This document shows, piece by piece, positions 40,801 through 49,273 of a stretch of DNA of 64,000 bases. The DNA is from Polynucleobacter sp. MWH-S4W17 (GTDB lineage: Bacteria; Pseudomonadota; Gammaproteobacteria; Burkholderiales; Burkholderiaceae). The translations under genes and the position numbers were made by a program. Within the stretch, counting starts at the first letter, position 1. Each line of letters starts with the position of its first letter. Location of the stretch: the NCBI RefSeq assembly GCF_018687535.1, contig NZ_CP061295.1:1054001-1118000 (forward strand), in the 5' to 3' direction. The notes under the pieces are model-generated. The model had not been told where the DNA came from and ran no database searches. It worked only from the letters and a program-made list of their open reading frames with translations.

Positions 40801-43287
40801 TCAGGCTTCTCGTAAACATTCCACTGCAGTCGCCTTCTGAATTTTTCTCTGAAAGCGATATCCAGATGCAAGGCAAGCGCAAATTCCAAATGCGACACCC
40901 ATTAATATGGCTTCACCAAAGGCATTAAATGGAATCTCCATCACAAAATAGCCCAAAGCCCAAGCTGCAGCACCAGAGGCTAGGCCTGCTAGGAGCCCTG
41001 CTATCAAGCCAATCATGACTAATTCAATATTCGCAATCTTAGCTAAGGTATTTCGAGAGGCGCCCAAAGCTTTTAATAGAGCCGCATTTTTATAGCGCTC
41101 ATCTTGCGTGGCTGCGATAGCTGACATTAAAACCAAGAACGCTGCTGCAATCGTAAATGCCAATAGCAAACCCAATACTGAGGAGAGCTTATTCAATACC
41201 TCCTGTATTTGTTGCAGCGAGGCTGAGACATCCACAATAGTTAAATTGGGATAGGCTTGGCTTAGATCGAAATCCAAAGATTCTTGTTTGGGCGATTGGT
41301 AATAAGAGGTAATCCAAGATTGCGGCAATGATTGCAACTGAGCAGGCGGCATGATGACAAAAAAGTTCACGCGCATGGAACCCCAGTCAAGCTTTCGCAA
41401 GGAGGTAATTGGGGCAACAATTTTTTCTCCGGCAACCTCAAAGGTTAACTGATCGCCCAAATTCAGCTTCAAGGTTTTAGCGATGCCGGTTTCCATCGAA
41501 ATCTGCGGCGCATCGCCCACAATCCACTTGCCCGTTAGGATTTGATTACCTGATGGCAACTGGTCGGTATAGGATAAATTGAACTCTCGATCAATTAAAC
41601 GCTTTGCATTTTCTTCTACATAGTCGTTAGGCGTGATGTCTTTGCCATTCACCTCAATCAAGCGGCCACGCACCATTGGATAAAACTGCGGAGCTGAAAC
41701 GCCTGCATTCTGAAGAGACTCTGTAAGCCCCCGCCTCTGATCATCTTGAACATTAATCATGAAGCGATTAGGCGCATCACTCGGTATGTTGCCTTGCCAA
41801 GCGCTTAAGAAATCAGCTCGCAAGAGCAGCACCAATAAGAGCGCCATCAATGCAATACCGAGCGCTGTAATTTGCACCACCGCAAGACCTGCTCTTCGCC
41901 CTTGAGCAAGAGTAACAAATCCCAGAGAAAAACCTTGGGTGCGTATCCTGCAAAGCAGCTTTAAGATTCCCCAAGATACAGAGGCGAAAAGGATGATGGA
42001 AACTCCAAAACTCAAACTTGTCCATAAGGCAAGCTTCCAATCACGTGCTGCAAGCATAATCAATATCAATGCCGCGGCCAATCCACATACAGCAGTCCAA
42101 ATAGTAGAAATGCCGATGCCATCAAACTCTTTTCTAATCAATCTGATTGGGGATACCTTTACCAAACTGAGTATTGCTGGGCCAGCAAAACCAAATAATA
42201 TGAACCAAGCCACCAGCACATTCCAAAGGACAGGCCCAAAAGAGACGGGCGGTAATTCAGTGAATACTAGATTTCCCAAGACAAGAGTTAAAACCTGCTG
42301 CCCAAGGTAACCCAAAATAGAGCCCATCATTGCAGCGATAAAACCAAGTGCTAGAAGAGTCTGTCCTTGTCGCCTAATGATCATGGTGGAACTGGCTCCA
42401 AGACATTTCAAAACAGCGCAGGAATTCGCCTGTTTGCGTGTATAGCGATGAGCCGATAAAGCTATAGCAACAGCAGCTACCATCGCAGTCAATAAGGCAA
42501 TCAAGGAAAGAAAACGATCTGCGCGCTCAAGTGTTTTGCGCATCAGGGGTTGCGCATTCTCCAGAGTTTCAATGCGAATACCCTTAAGACTCTCGGACTC
42601 AATATGTTGACTTGCCCATTCGCCATAAGAATGAATTTGCTCATCAGAACCAGCCAATAACAGTCTGTAGGTTACTCTGCTACCAAGGCCAATGAGTCCT
42701 GTATCAGCAAGATCAGACATGGGCATCATGATTCGAGGTGCAAAGTTCATAAACCCGGCCCCACGATCGAGTTCACGCTCTAAAATTCCGTCAATCACAA
42801 AGACTTTTAGACCAAGCTGAATAGAATCGCCTTCATTTGCATGTAGGCTTGCTAACATGGCGGGGTCAACCCACACTGCTCCTACCTTAGGTCCGACAGT
42901 CAATATCTTGTTTTGGGACTTGGATTGCACGCGCAAAGCGCCACGCAGAGGATATTGAGGGCTTACCGCCTTAATTGAAGCGAGTTTACTGTGTGAACCC
43001 ACAGTTGCCATACTCGGAAACACAATCGTCTGAGCTTGCTGTAGACCTCCATTCTTAGCCTTGTCTAAAAAGAGATTAGGTAAAGACTGATCAGAAACAA
43101 TCAGCAAGTCGGAAGCTAGGAGTTGGCGAGCATCGAATGCAAATGCCTTTTGCATTCGATCCGCTAAAAAACTGACGCTAGATAGGGCTGTTACCGAAAG
43201 AGTTAAAGCAACGAATAGCCAAGCTAACTCGCTTGAACGCAACTCACATCTCAAACCACCCAAGAAACGAAGAAATGATTTAATCAA
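40801..43287 (-). CDS. FtsX-like ABC transporter permease (YbbP type)
   Basis: An 828-residue inner-membrane protein with an N-terminal helix, a large periplasmic domain, and FtsX-type helical bundles around residues 260-400 and 700-820. A further membrane pair lies in between, giving about ten helices in all. The duplicated MacB/FtsX arrangement and length match YbbP-like permeases, which in E. coli pair with the ATPase YbbA. No such ATPase is encoded next to it here. Its ATG overlaps the SDR stop by 4 bp, so it is translated as part of that operon. Function is not established; lipoprotein or envelope substrate handling is possible. Confidence 0.82.
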   Translation of the reverse strand: MIKSFLRFLGGLRCELRSSELAWLFVALTLSVTALSSVSFLADRMQKAFAFDARQLLASDLLIVSDQSLPNLFLDKAKNGGLQQAQTIVFPSMATVGSHSKLASIKAVSPQYPLRGALRVQSKSQNKILTVGPKVGAVWVDPAMLASLHANEGDSIQLGLKVFVIDGILERELDRGAGFMNFAPRIMMPMSDLADTGLIGLGSRVTYRLLLAGSDEQIHSYGEWASQHIESESLKGIRIETLENAQPLMRKTLERADRFLSLIALLTAMVAAVAIALSAHRYTRKQANSCAVLKCLGASSTMIIRRQGQTLLALGFIAAMMGSILGYLGQQVLTLVLGNLVFTELPPVSFGPVLWNVLVAWFILFGFAGPAILSLVKVSPIRLIRKEFDGIGISTIWTAVCGLAAALILIMLAARDWKLALWTSLSFGVSIILFASVSWGILKLLCRIRTQGFSLGFVTLAQGRRAGLAVVQITALGIALMALLLVLLLRADFLSAWQGNIPSDAPNRFMINVQDDQRRGLTESLQNAGVSAPQFYPMVRGRLIEVNGKDITPNDYVEENAKRLIDREFNLSYTDQLPSGNQILTGKWIVGDAPQISMETGIAKTLKLNLGDQLTFEVAGEKIVAPITSLRKLDWGSMRVNFFVIMPPAQLQSLPQSWITSYYQSPKQESLDFDLSQAYPNLTIVDVSASLQQIQEVLNKLSSVLGLLLAFTIAAAFLVLMSAIAATQDERYKNAALLKALGASRNTLAKIANIELVMIGLIAGLLAGLASGAAAWALGYFVMEIPFNAFGEAILMGVAFGICACLASGYRFQRKIQKATAVECLREA

Positions 43288-44069
43288 ATTGCCTGTATTT
43301 GTCCGCCATCAATACGCATGACGGTACCAGTAATAAATGAGGCATTTTGGCTAGCTAAAAATGCAGCGGCATCACCATACTCCTTGGGATCGCCATATCT
43401 ACCCATTGGAATTTGTCTTAAGCTAGCTTTAACAACATCTTCATAGCTGGTGCCTTCCCGCTTTGCGCGCGCTTCATCTAACTGACGCAGACGATCGGTT
43501 GCAATTCTTCCAGGCATGATGACATTAACAGTAACGCCCTCGGCAGCCACTTCTGCAGCCAATGTTTTCGACCACCCAAGCAAGGCTGCGCGAAGAGTAT
43601 TAGAAATGGCTAAATTTTTAATGGGGGCAATAGCACCTGAAGTGGTGCTAGTAATAACACGACCCCACTTACGCTCGCGCATGCCAGGCAATACACGATC
43701 CGTAATGGCAATGAGCGATAAAACCATATCGTTAAAACTCTTTTGCCAGAGCGCGGGATCTTGACCGGCTGCTGGTGTTGGCGGTGGTCCACCAGTGTTA
43801 TTAATCAGAATATCGATGGGGCCAAGTTCTCTCTCCGCTTTTGAGACCAAGCTATCAATCACTGAAGAATCAGATAGATCCCAATTAAGTGCCAAAGCCT
43901 GTCCGCCTACAGCCTCAATCAATTTGACGGACTCACTCAAGCCCTCAGCATTTCTACCAGTAACAGCTACCTTTACACCCTCTTTGGCCAATGACACTGC
44001 CATTGCCTGACCCAAGCCACGGCTAGAAGCCATCACTAACGCAACCTTACCTTTTAACCCTAAGTCCAT
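43284..44069 (-). CDS. SDR-family protein with non-canonical active site
   Basis: A 261-residue short-chain dehydrogenase/reductase-like protein with an intact Rossmann frame and the NNTGG motif (90-94). The nucleotide loop reads ASSRGLG (14-20) instead of TGxxxGxG. The catalytic Tyr-x-x-x-Lys is replaced by Ser156 and Arg160 (ISNTLRAALLGWSK). A recognised group of beta-ketoacyl-ACP-reductase-like SDRs shares this lack of the catalytic tetrad, so it may bind a nucleotide without classical reduction or use another mechanism. It overlaps the downstream permease gene by 4 bp and follows a Bug gene by 30 bp. Confidence 0.85.
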   Translation of the reverse strand: MDLGLKGKVALVMASSRGLGQAMAVSLAKEGVKVAVTGRNAEGLSESVKLIEAVGGQALALNWDLSDSSVIDSLVSKAERELGPIDILINNTGGPPPTPAAGQDPALWQKSFNDMVLSLIAITDRVLPGMRERKWGRVITSTTSGAIAPIKNLAISNTLRAALLGWSKTLAAEVAAEGVTVNVIMPGRIATDRLRQLDEARAKREGTSYEDVVKASLRQIPMGRYGDPKEYGDAAAFLASQNASFITGTVMRIDGGQIQAI

Positions 44070-44099
44070 CTCGTCTCCAAAAACTAATTTTTTATATTT

Positions 44100-45086
44100 T
44101 TAATCTAACTGCAATTTCTGCTTGGCAACCACCTCTTTGTAAACGGTGTACTCGGCTTTAATTTCTTTTGCAAACGCTTCAGAACCATTCACATTAATGA
44201 TTGAGCCGGTATCTTCAATACGCATCTTAACCGCAGGATCGGTCACTACTTTTTGTAAAGCAGCGGTATATTTGTCCACGATATCTTTTGGCATTCCTGC
44301 AGGGCCCAATAGACCGTAATAAGCCATGCGATTAACTGGTGCTAAACCCACTTCAGCAAAAGTGGGCACATTCGGCAATTGAGCTAAGCGCTTAGGTGCA
44401 GCCACCACAATCGGCACTAGCTTACCGTCTTTAATGAATGGCAAGGACGATGGCAAGTTGTCAAAGATCATCGAAACCTGACCGCCCACTGTGTCGGCTA
44501 ACGCAGGACCAGCTCCACGATAAGGAATGTGCACAATAAATATCCCAGTCAAACTCTTGAAAAGTTCGGTTTGAAGATGCCCAATGCCACCAGTGCCAGA
44601 GCTTGAATAAGAATATTTTCCAGGATTAGCTTTCAAAACCTGCATAAAGGTTTTGAAATCCTTTGCCGGGAATGATGGATTTACTGCAATGATGTTTGGT
44701 GTCGCAGCAATATTGCTGATGGCCGTGAAGTCCGTAATGGGATCGTAGCCAATCTTTGGGTTAATCGCTGGATTAGCTGCTGTGGTAGAAACGGTAGCCA
44801 TACCAATGGTGTAACCATCTTTCGGTGAGCGCATGACTTCCAATGCCCCAATAGAGCCACCACCACCTGCTTTATTTTCGACAATTACCGGTTGACCTAG
44901 CTGACGACCCAAAGCATCCCCAACGGCTCGTGCAATGATGTCTGTACTTCCACCGGGCGCAAATGGAACGATTAAGCGAATAGGTTTATTGGGGAAAGTA
45001 TCTGCGTGTGCCGGGGCAAGTACGCTTGCGGCAATCAGTAATGTTGCGCCAACGATTTTGATCATACTTACTGGAGTGGATTTCAT
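44100..45086 (-). CDS. Bug-family tripartite tricarboxylate transporter substrate-binding protein
   Basis: A 328-residue periplasmic solute receptor. The signal peptide (about residues 1-28) ends ALAPAHADT-like at APAHAD. The mature start FPNKPIRLIVPFAPGGSTDIIARA, of which only part is quoted here (IRLIVPFAPGGSTD), and the block VPYRGAGPALADTV-like (IPYRGAGPALADTVGGQV) are family hallmarks. It starts only 4 bp after the stop of the MCE-system lipoprotein gene, an unusual neighbour. No TctA/TctB genes are nearby. Confidence 0.9.
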   Translation of the reverse strand: MKSTPVSMIKIVGATLLIAASVLAPAHADTFPNKPIRLIVPFAPGGSTDIIARAVGDALGRQLGQPVIVENKAGGGGSIGALEVMRSPKDGYTIGMATVSTTAANPAINPKIGYDPITDFTAISNIAATPNIIAVNPSFPAKDFKTFMQVLKANPGKYSYSSSGTGGIGHLQTELFKSLTGIFIVHIPYRGAGPALADTVGGQVSMIFDNLPSSLPFIKDGKLVPIVVAAPKRLAQLPNVPTFAEVGLAPVNRMAYYGLLGPAGMPKDIVDKYTAALQKVVTDPAVKMRIEDTGSIINVNGSEAFAKEIKAEYTVYKEVVAKQKLQLD

Positions 45087-45090
45087 AAAG

Positions 45091-45717
45091 TTACTGACCT
45101 AAAGGTTTTGGTAAATTGCCGGCGTATTTATAAAGTTGCGCCTCGTACTCCTGGAAAATCTGAGCCAGTGCTTCTTGCAGGCCCAATACCAGTGCTTCAG
45201 GGGTATTGTCTTTGAGGGCTACGCGCTTGGTATAGCGGTTTGCACCAATCAAGGGATTTACTTTGCCGGCGCTAGTAGCGCTCAAGAAAAACTCAACACT
45301 CACTACCGCCTCTGGCTGCTTACGATAATCCCCATAGAATTCCTCTACAGTTGCTTGTAAATAATAGTAAGGAAAGAAGCTGTTACTTTGACCTACCGTT
45401 GAGGAGAAAATATTGGCCTTGTTCATCCATTGGCGTTCAGCATTCCCAATCATTTCAGCGGGAATGGTTGCGTAGACGTTATAAAAATCCTTTTCATAAC
45501 GTTGATCACCAGTACGGTAGACCAAAGATCTGCCATCATAGGGTGGCGTAACTGATACAGAACCCATCTTCAACCAAATATCTGTGCGAGCTTGACGCGG
45601 TGCCGCAGTTCTATCTGGGGATACCATCCAGGTAGTGGGCCCAACTGGGGGTCTAGTGGGCAAGGAGCAAGAGACTAATCCCATGATGGCAAAGCTCAAT
45701 AAGACACGCTTGATCAT
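45091..45717 (-). CDS. PqiC-like ABC-transport auxiliary lipoprotein
   Basis: A 208-residue lipoprotein with lipobox LVSC (Cys17) after a short hydrophobic signal. The body resembles the ABC-type transport auxiliary (PqiC/DUF330) family, with the central YRTGDQRYEKDFYNVYATIPA block. Such proteins sit in the outer membrane facing the periplasm and dock MCE-protein tunnels. It overlaps the MCE-protein gene stop by 4 bp, placing it in that lipid-transport complex. Confidence 0.82.
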   Translation of the reverse strand: MIKRVLLSFAIMGLVSCSLPTRPPVGPTTWMVSPDRTAAPRQARTDIWLKMGSVSVTPPYDGRSLVYRTGDQRYEKDFYNVYATIPAEMIGNAERQWMNKANIFSSTVGQSNSFFPYYYLQATVEEFYGDYRKQPEAVVSVEFFLSATSAGKVNPLIGANRYTKRVALKDNTPEALVLGLQEALAQIFQEYEAQLYKYAGNLPKPLGQ

Positions 45718-46640
45718 TTCTGGGCTCCAGACTGACCTACACTGCTATTAGGTGTAATTTTCTTTGGTGGTTCACTCCAAATGAGGCTTGATGGTGATTG
45801 GCTTGCAATACGGCTAAATTCGTTTAAGTTTTCGCTTGCCTGCTTAATATTTTCTATCGTCAACACAGTATCGCCTTGAACACTAGTAATAGTCTGACGC
45901 AAGGAAGTAGTAGCCGCCACCAACTCACGCATCAGAACCCCGATCTCTTCTTTATCGGTTGCTTTATTAATGCGAGCCATGATGACGTTCAACTGCTTAA
46001 CAGACTCAATGACGCCTTCATTACCTTTGCCGTCGCCTGCCATCAGCACATTGAGATTGCCTAGCAAGGCATCCAATTTTTTCTGGGTGCCATCGATATT
46101 CATATCGTTGAGAGCGCCAATCAGCCTTTGAATACCCGAAATAATTTCATCCGCTTGATTCGGTAGAGATGGAATAACTGAGTATGCAGGCTTCCAAGAA
46201 TAAGGAAGTGGCGGAGTAAGAGAGGCATTTGCGACAAAATCAAACTCGATATAGTTCACCCCAGTAATACCCATTGACTTTACGCGAGCACGTAGATTAT
46301 TTTTTACAAACTCACTAATTTGATCTTCATTTACTTTGTCACCAAAAATTTGCATTCTGACAACAACATACTGGCGACGATCATGAAAAGGCAAATCTTT
46401 TTCGTAGATATCACCGGATAGGCCGATCGATGTCACCTGACCAATCTTGACTCCGCGAAACCGCACAGCCGCCCCAGCGTCTAAGCCAGTTACAGACTGC
46501 TTGATATAGGTTTCGACCATAAATGATTTTTGGAAGAATTTACCTCCGCCAAAAATGAGGATCACAGCAATCAGTACACCAATTGCGGCGAGCACAAAGG
46601 CGCCTAAGCGAAAATAATTGGGATTTGAGTTATTACTCAT
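45714..46640 (-). CDS. MCE-domain (MlaD-like) lipid-transport protein
   Basis: A 308-residue protein with one N-terminal membrane anchor (about residues 11-31) and an MCE domain at 38-125 (GLDAGAAVRFRGVKIGQVTSI). A helical C-terminal region follows. MCE proteins form hexameric rings that conduct lipids across the periplasm. It overlaps the ATPase gene upstream by 4 bp and the lipoprotein gene downstream by 4 bp, so the four genes are a tight translational unit. Its C-terminal region is longer than that of E. coli MlaD. Confidence 0.9.
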   Translation of the reverse strand: MSNNSNPNYFRLGAFVLAAIGVLIAVILIFGGGKFFQKSFMVETYIKQSVTGLDAGAAVRFRGVKIGQVTSIGLSGDIYEKDLPFHDRRQYVVVRMQIFGDKVNEDQISEFVKNNLRARVKSMGITGVNYIEFDFVANASLTPPLPYSWKPAYSVIPSLPNQADEIISGIQRLIGALNDMNIDGTQKKLDALLGNLNVLMAGDGKGNEGVIESVKQLNVIMARINKATDKEEIGVLMRELVAATTSLRQTITSVQGDTVLTIENIKQASENLNEFSRIASQSPSSLIWSEPPKKITPNSSVGQSGAQK

Positions 46641-47413
46641 GCTGCGTCCTTGCTCATAATACGATTGAAGAATTGATGCACCCGTGGATCTTTACTGGTA
46701 TCGCGCAATACTTTTGGATCTCCCTCAGCTATGATTCCCTTAGCACCTTTATCCAACATGATTACTTTGTCAGCAATGGCATAGATGCTAGCAAGCTCAT
46801 GGGATACGATGACAAAGGTGATGCCTAGGTTTTTCGATAAATCCTGGATCGTGCTATCGAGATCGGCCGACGTAATAGGATCCAAGCCAGCAGATGGCTC
46901 ATCTAAGAATAATATTTTGGGGTCCAGTGCCATGGCGCGAGCGATCGCCGCCCTCTTTTGCATGCCTCCACTAATTTCACTGGGCATATAAGACTCATAA
47001 GGCAACAGACCGACTAAATCCAACTTGCAGCGCGCCAGTAAATCCATTTGCGCTTGTGTTAGCTGGGTATATTCCTGCATAAACAAAGTCACGTTATCGA
47101 GCAGGTTCATGGAACCAAACAATGCGCCTTGTTGATACATCACACCAAAGCTTGTCATGATCTTCTGGCGCTCAGCTCCAGCAGCAGTGGTAATGTTTTG
47201 CCCTTCAATCAGAACATCGCCAGACAAAGGCTCATAAAGACCAAACAAGTTTTTTAACAAACTGGATTTGCCACAACCTGAACCACCCAAAATTACAAAA
47301 ATTTCTCCATAATTCACCGTGAAATTCAGATTTTGCATCAGGACGTTAGAGCCATAACCTACAGTGAGGTTTTGAACATCAATTGCGCATTGTGATTTAT
47401 TTGGCGTGTCCAT
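46637..47413 (-). CDS. ABC transporter ATP-binding protein of MCE lipid transporter (MlaF-like)
   Basis: A 258-residue cytoplasmic ATPase. Walker A is GGSGCGKSSLLKNL, the signature is ISGGMQKRAAIARAMALDP, Walker B plus D-loop is ILFLDEPSAGLDP and the H-loop is VIVSHE. The ISGGMQKR signature form is typical of MlaF/Ttg2A-type ATPases. It overlaps the permease gene stop by one base and the MCE gene start by 4 bp. Confidence 0.93.
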   Translation of the reverse strand: MDTPNKSQCAIDVQNLTVGYGSNVLMQNLNFTVNYGEIFVILGGSGCGKSSLLKNLFGLYEPLSGDVLIEGQNITTAAGAERQKIMTSFGVMYQQGALFGSMNLLDNVTLFMQEYTQLTQAQMDLLARCKLDLVGLLPYESYMPSEISGGMQKRAAIARAMALDPKILFLDEPSAGLDPITSADLDSTIQDLSKNLGITFVIVSHELASIYAIADKVIMLDKGAKGIIAEGDPKVLRDTSKDPRVHQFFNRIMSKDAA

Positions 47414-48585
47414 CAGAAACCTGTCTTATAGGAAATGAAGGCAAAAATACCATCAACTAGCACAATCAAAACAATACTACTGACGACTGCTCTAGTAGCT
47501 GAAATACCAACTGCAGCCGCACCATTTCCCGTTTGCATGCCACGCAGGCAACCAACCGCTGAAACAACCACGCCAAAAAGCGTCGCTTTAATTAAACCTG
47601 AGCCAATATCTTCAATGTCTACAGCCGATAGCATGCCGTTGTAGAAGTTAATAAAAGGAATCCCATAGATCAACATCGTCAACATTGAGGAAAAAATACT
47701 GACGATGTCAGCAAACAAAGTCAAAATAGGCGCAACCAAAATACCGGCCAGAACACGTGGCACAACTAAAAAACGAATTGGACTTAAGCCGCCAGATACC
47801 AGCGCATCTACCTCGCTATTGACAGTCATCGTGCCAATCTCGGCAGCAAAGGCTGCTGAGGAACGCCCTGCTAACAAAATGGCGGTAATTAATGGGCCCA
47901 TTTCTCGCACAATACCCAAGGCCGCCAGCGGACCAACAAAGGATACTGCGCCAAACTGCTGCATGCCAATAGCAGCCTGGAAAGAAAGAATGACGCCAAT
48001 CAAAAACGCCACCAACCCAACGATGGGCAATGCTGCAATACCCGCCTGCACTGCAGCATTTACAAAATCACCCCAGCGCACTTGCTTGGGGTAACGAATA
48101 GACCAAGCTAAATCAGCCGCAAGATGTCCAGTAAATGAAATTAATCCAACAGCATCATCAATTAAATTTTGGGTTGCCATTCCAGTGCTAACCACAAAAC
48201 TTCTTTTGGGCTTTACAACTGGAACTGGAAATAAATTGCCGATCGGATTGAATTCAGTTAGCAAAGGTTCATAGCGAGGATCTAAACCAACGACATTAAA
48301 CTTTGCACCCGCTGTTGTTTGCGCCTCTTCAATCCCAATCAGAAATGCAATACCAGCCCCATCTAAAAAAGTGACTTTGCTTGCATCGAAAGTTAGGGAC
48401 TTGCTTTTGCCATCACCCTGCTTGAGCCACACATCTTGAGAATCGCGGATTTGAGTCCAAACACCGCCCAAGGAATAGACGTTTACATTGCCACTCATTA
48501 GCACTTTGGCGTTATTGGCATCCACCTGAGACCAAATGGCCACTGAGGCATCAGAAACGGCAGAAATGGTGTCAGAAGTGCTCAT
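47413..48585 (-). CDS. MlaE-family permease fused to an N-terminal STAS domain
   Basis: A 390-residue protein. Residues 20-110 look like a STAS domain (LTFDASKVTFLDGAGIAFLIG), and residues about 135-390 are an MlaE/YrbE permease with five or six helices (GPLAALGIVREMGPLITAIL and EIGTMTVNSEVDALVSGG). In E. coli the STAS protein MlaB is a separate subunit; here it is fused to the permease. It is the first gene of the MCE operon, downstream of tRNA-Arg and its terminator. Confidence 0.9.
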   Translation of the reverse strand: MSTSDTISAVSDASVAIWSQVDANNAKVLMSGNVNVYSLGGVWTQIRDSQDVWLKQGDGKSKSLTFDASKVTFLDGAGIAFLIGIEEAQTTAGAKFNVVGLDPRYEPLLTEFNPIGNLFPVPVVKPKRSFVVSTGMATQNLIDDAVGLISFTGHLAADLAWSIRYPKQVRWGDFVNAAVQAGIAALPIVGLVAFLIGVILSFQAAIGMQQFGAVSFVGPLAALGIVREMGPLITAILLAGRSSAAFAAEIGTMTVNSEVDALVSGGLSPIRFLVVPRVLAGILVAPILTLFADIVSIFSSMLTMLIYGIPFINFYNGMLSAVDIEDIGSGLIKATLFGVVVSAVGCLRGMQTGNGAAAVGISATRAVVSSIVLIVLVDGIFAFISYKTGF

Positions 48586-48628
48586 AAGCAGACTATAAGG
48601 TATCTCTGTGAAAGATCTGAGAAAAGCC

Positions 48629-48665
48629 TAAAAAGAGAAAGGGCCCAGTCTTTCAACTAGGCCCT
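48629..48665 (-). terminator. Terminator downstream of tRNA-Arg
   Basis: The arms AGGGCC-C-AGT and ACT-A-GGCCCT around a six-base loop form a stem which, on the minus strand, is followed by TTTCTCTTTTTA. It lies 10 bp past the tRNA 3' end and separates it from the MCE operon. Confidence 0.75.
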
Positions 48666-48674
48666 CATAAAGGT

Positions 48675-48751
48675 TGGTGCGGCTGGCAGGAATTGAACCC
48701 ACGACCCCTTGGTTCGTAGCCAAGTACTCTATCCAGCTGAGCTACAGCCGC
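48675..48751 (-). tRNA. tRNA-Arg (anticodon ACG)
   Basis: The minus strand folds as a class I tRNA with acceptor GCGGCTG/CAGCCGC, D arm AGCTCAGCTGGATAGAG, anticodon arm CTTGG-CTACGAA-CCAAG (anticodon ACG), T arm GTGGGTTCAATTCCTGC and encoded CCA. It reads CGN codons after inosine modification of A34. Confidence 0.97.
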
Positions 48752-48769
48752 AACAGCCATAATTATGCC

Positions 48770-49270
48770 ATGGAAGAGAAGAACTACATCACCCCCGCTG
48801 GTCACGAACGCATTAAGACCGAGCTCCTTCAGCTCTTAAACCTTGATAGACCGGAGGTTGTCAGGGTTGTGCACTGGGCCGCAAGCAACGGTGACCGGTC
48901 TGAAAATGGGGACTATATCTACGGGAAAAAGCGTCTTAGGGAAATTGATAGGCGGATCCGCTTCCTGAATAAACGCCTAGAATTTGCCGTGGTGGTTGAT
49001 AATTCAGCTCGAAAATCAGGAGAAAATGACGCTGAGCAGGTGTTCTTTGGGGCTACTGTGACCTACTCAACCCTGGAGGGAGCTGACGCCAATAAGAAGA
49101 CCTTAATCACAATTGTGGGCGTTGATGAGGTTGACCTGGATAAAGGGCATGTCAGCTGGGTCTCACCTATAGCAAAGGCCTTAATCAAGTCTCGGATCGG
49201 AGACTGTGTTTTTATACAAACACCCACCGGTCCCGCTGAAATTGAAATCTTAGACGTTCAATACTTATAG
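48770..49270 (+). CDS. greB: Transcription elongation factor GreB
   Basis: A 166-residue factor that rescues backtracked RNA polymerase by stimulating transcript cleavage. The N-terminal coiled coil has the acidic tip and GreB signature GDRSENGDYIYGKKRLREID, and the C-terminal FKBP-like domain ends GPAEIEILDVQYL. The ATG at 48770 gives the usual start MEEKNYITPAGHERI. A longer in-frame reading runs back through the antisense of tRNA-Arg and is rejected. It converges with spoT, with 3 bp between the stops. Confidence 0.95.
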   Translation: MEEKNYITPAGHERIKTELLQLLNLDRPEVVRVVHWAASNGDRSENGDYIYGKKRLREIDRRIRFLNKRLEFAVVVDNSARKSGENDAEQVFFGATVTYSTLEGADANKKTLITIVGVDEVDLDKGHVSWVSPIAKALIKSRIGDCVFIQTPTGPAEIEILDVQYL

Positions 49271-49273
49271 GGT

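Noticed and set aside
48674..48769. N-terminal extension of greB in frame back to 48674
   Set aside because: It runs through the antisense strand of tRNA-Arg and is not GreB-like; the ATG at 48770 gives the normal N terminus.
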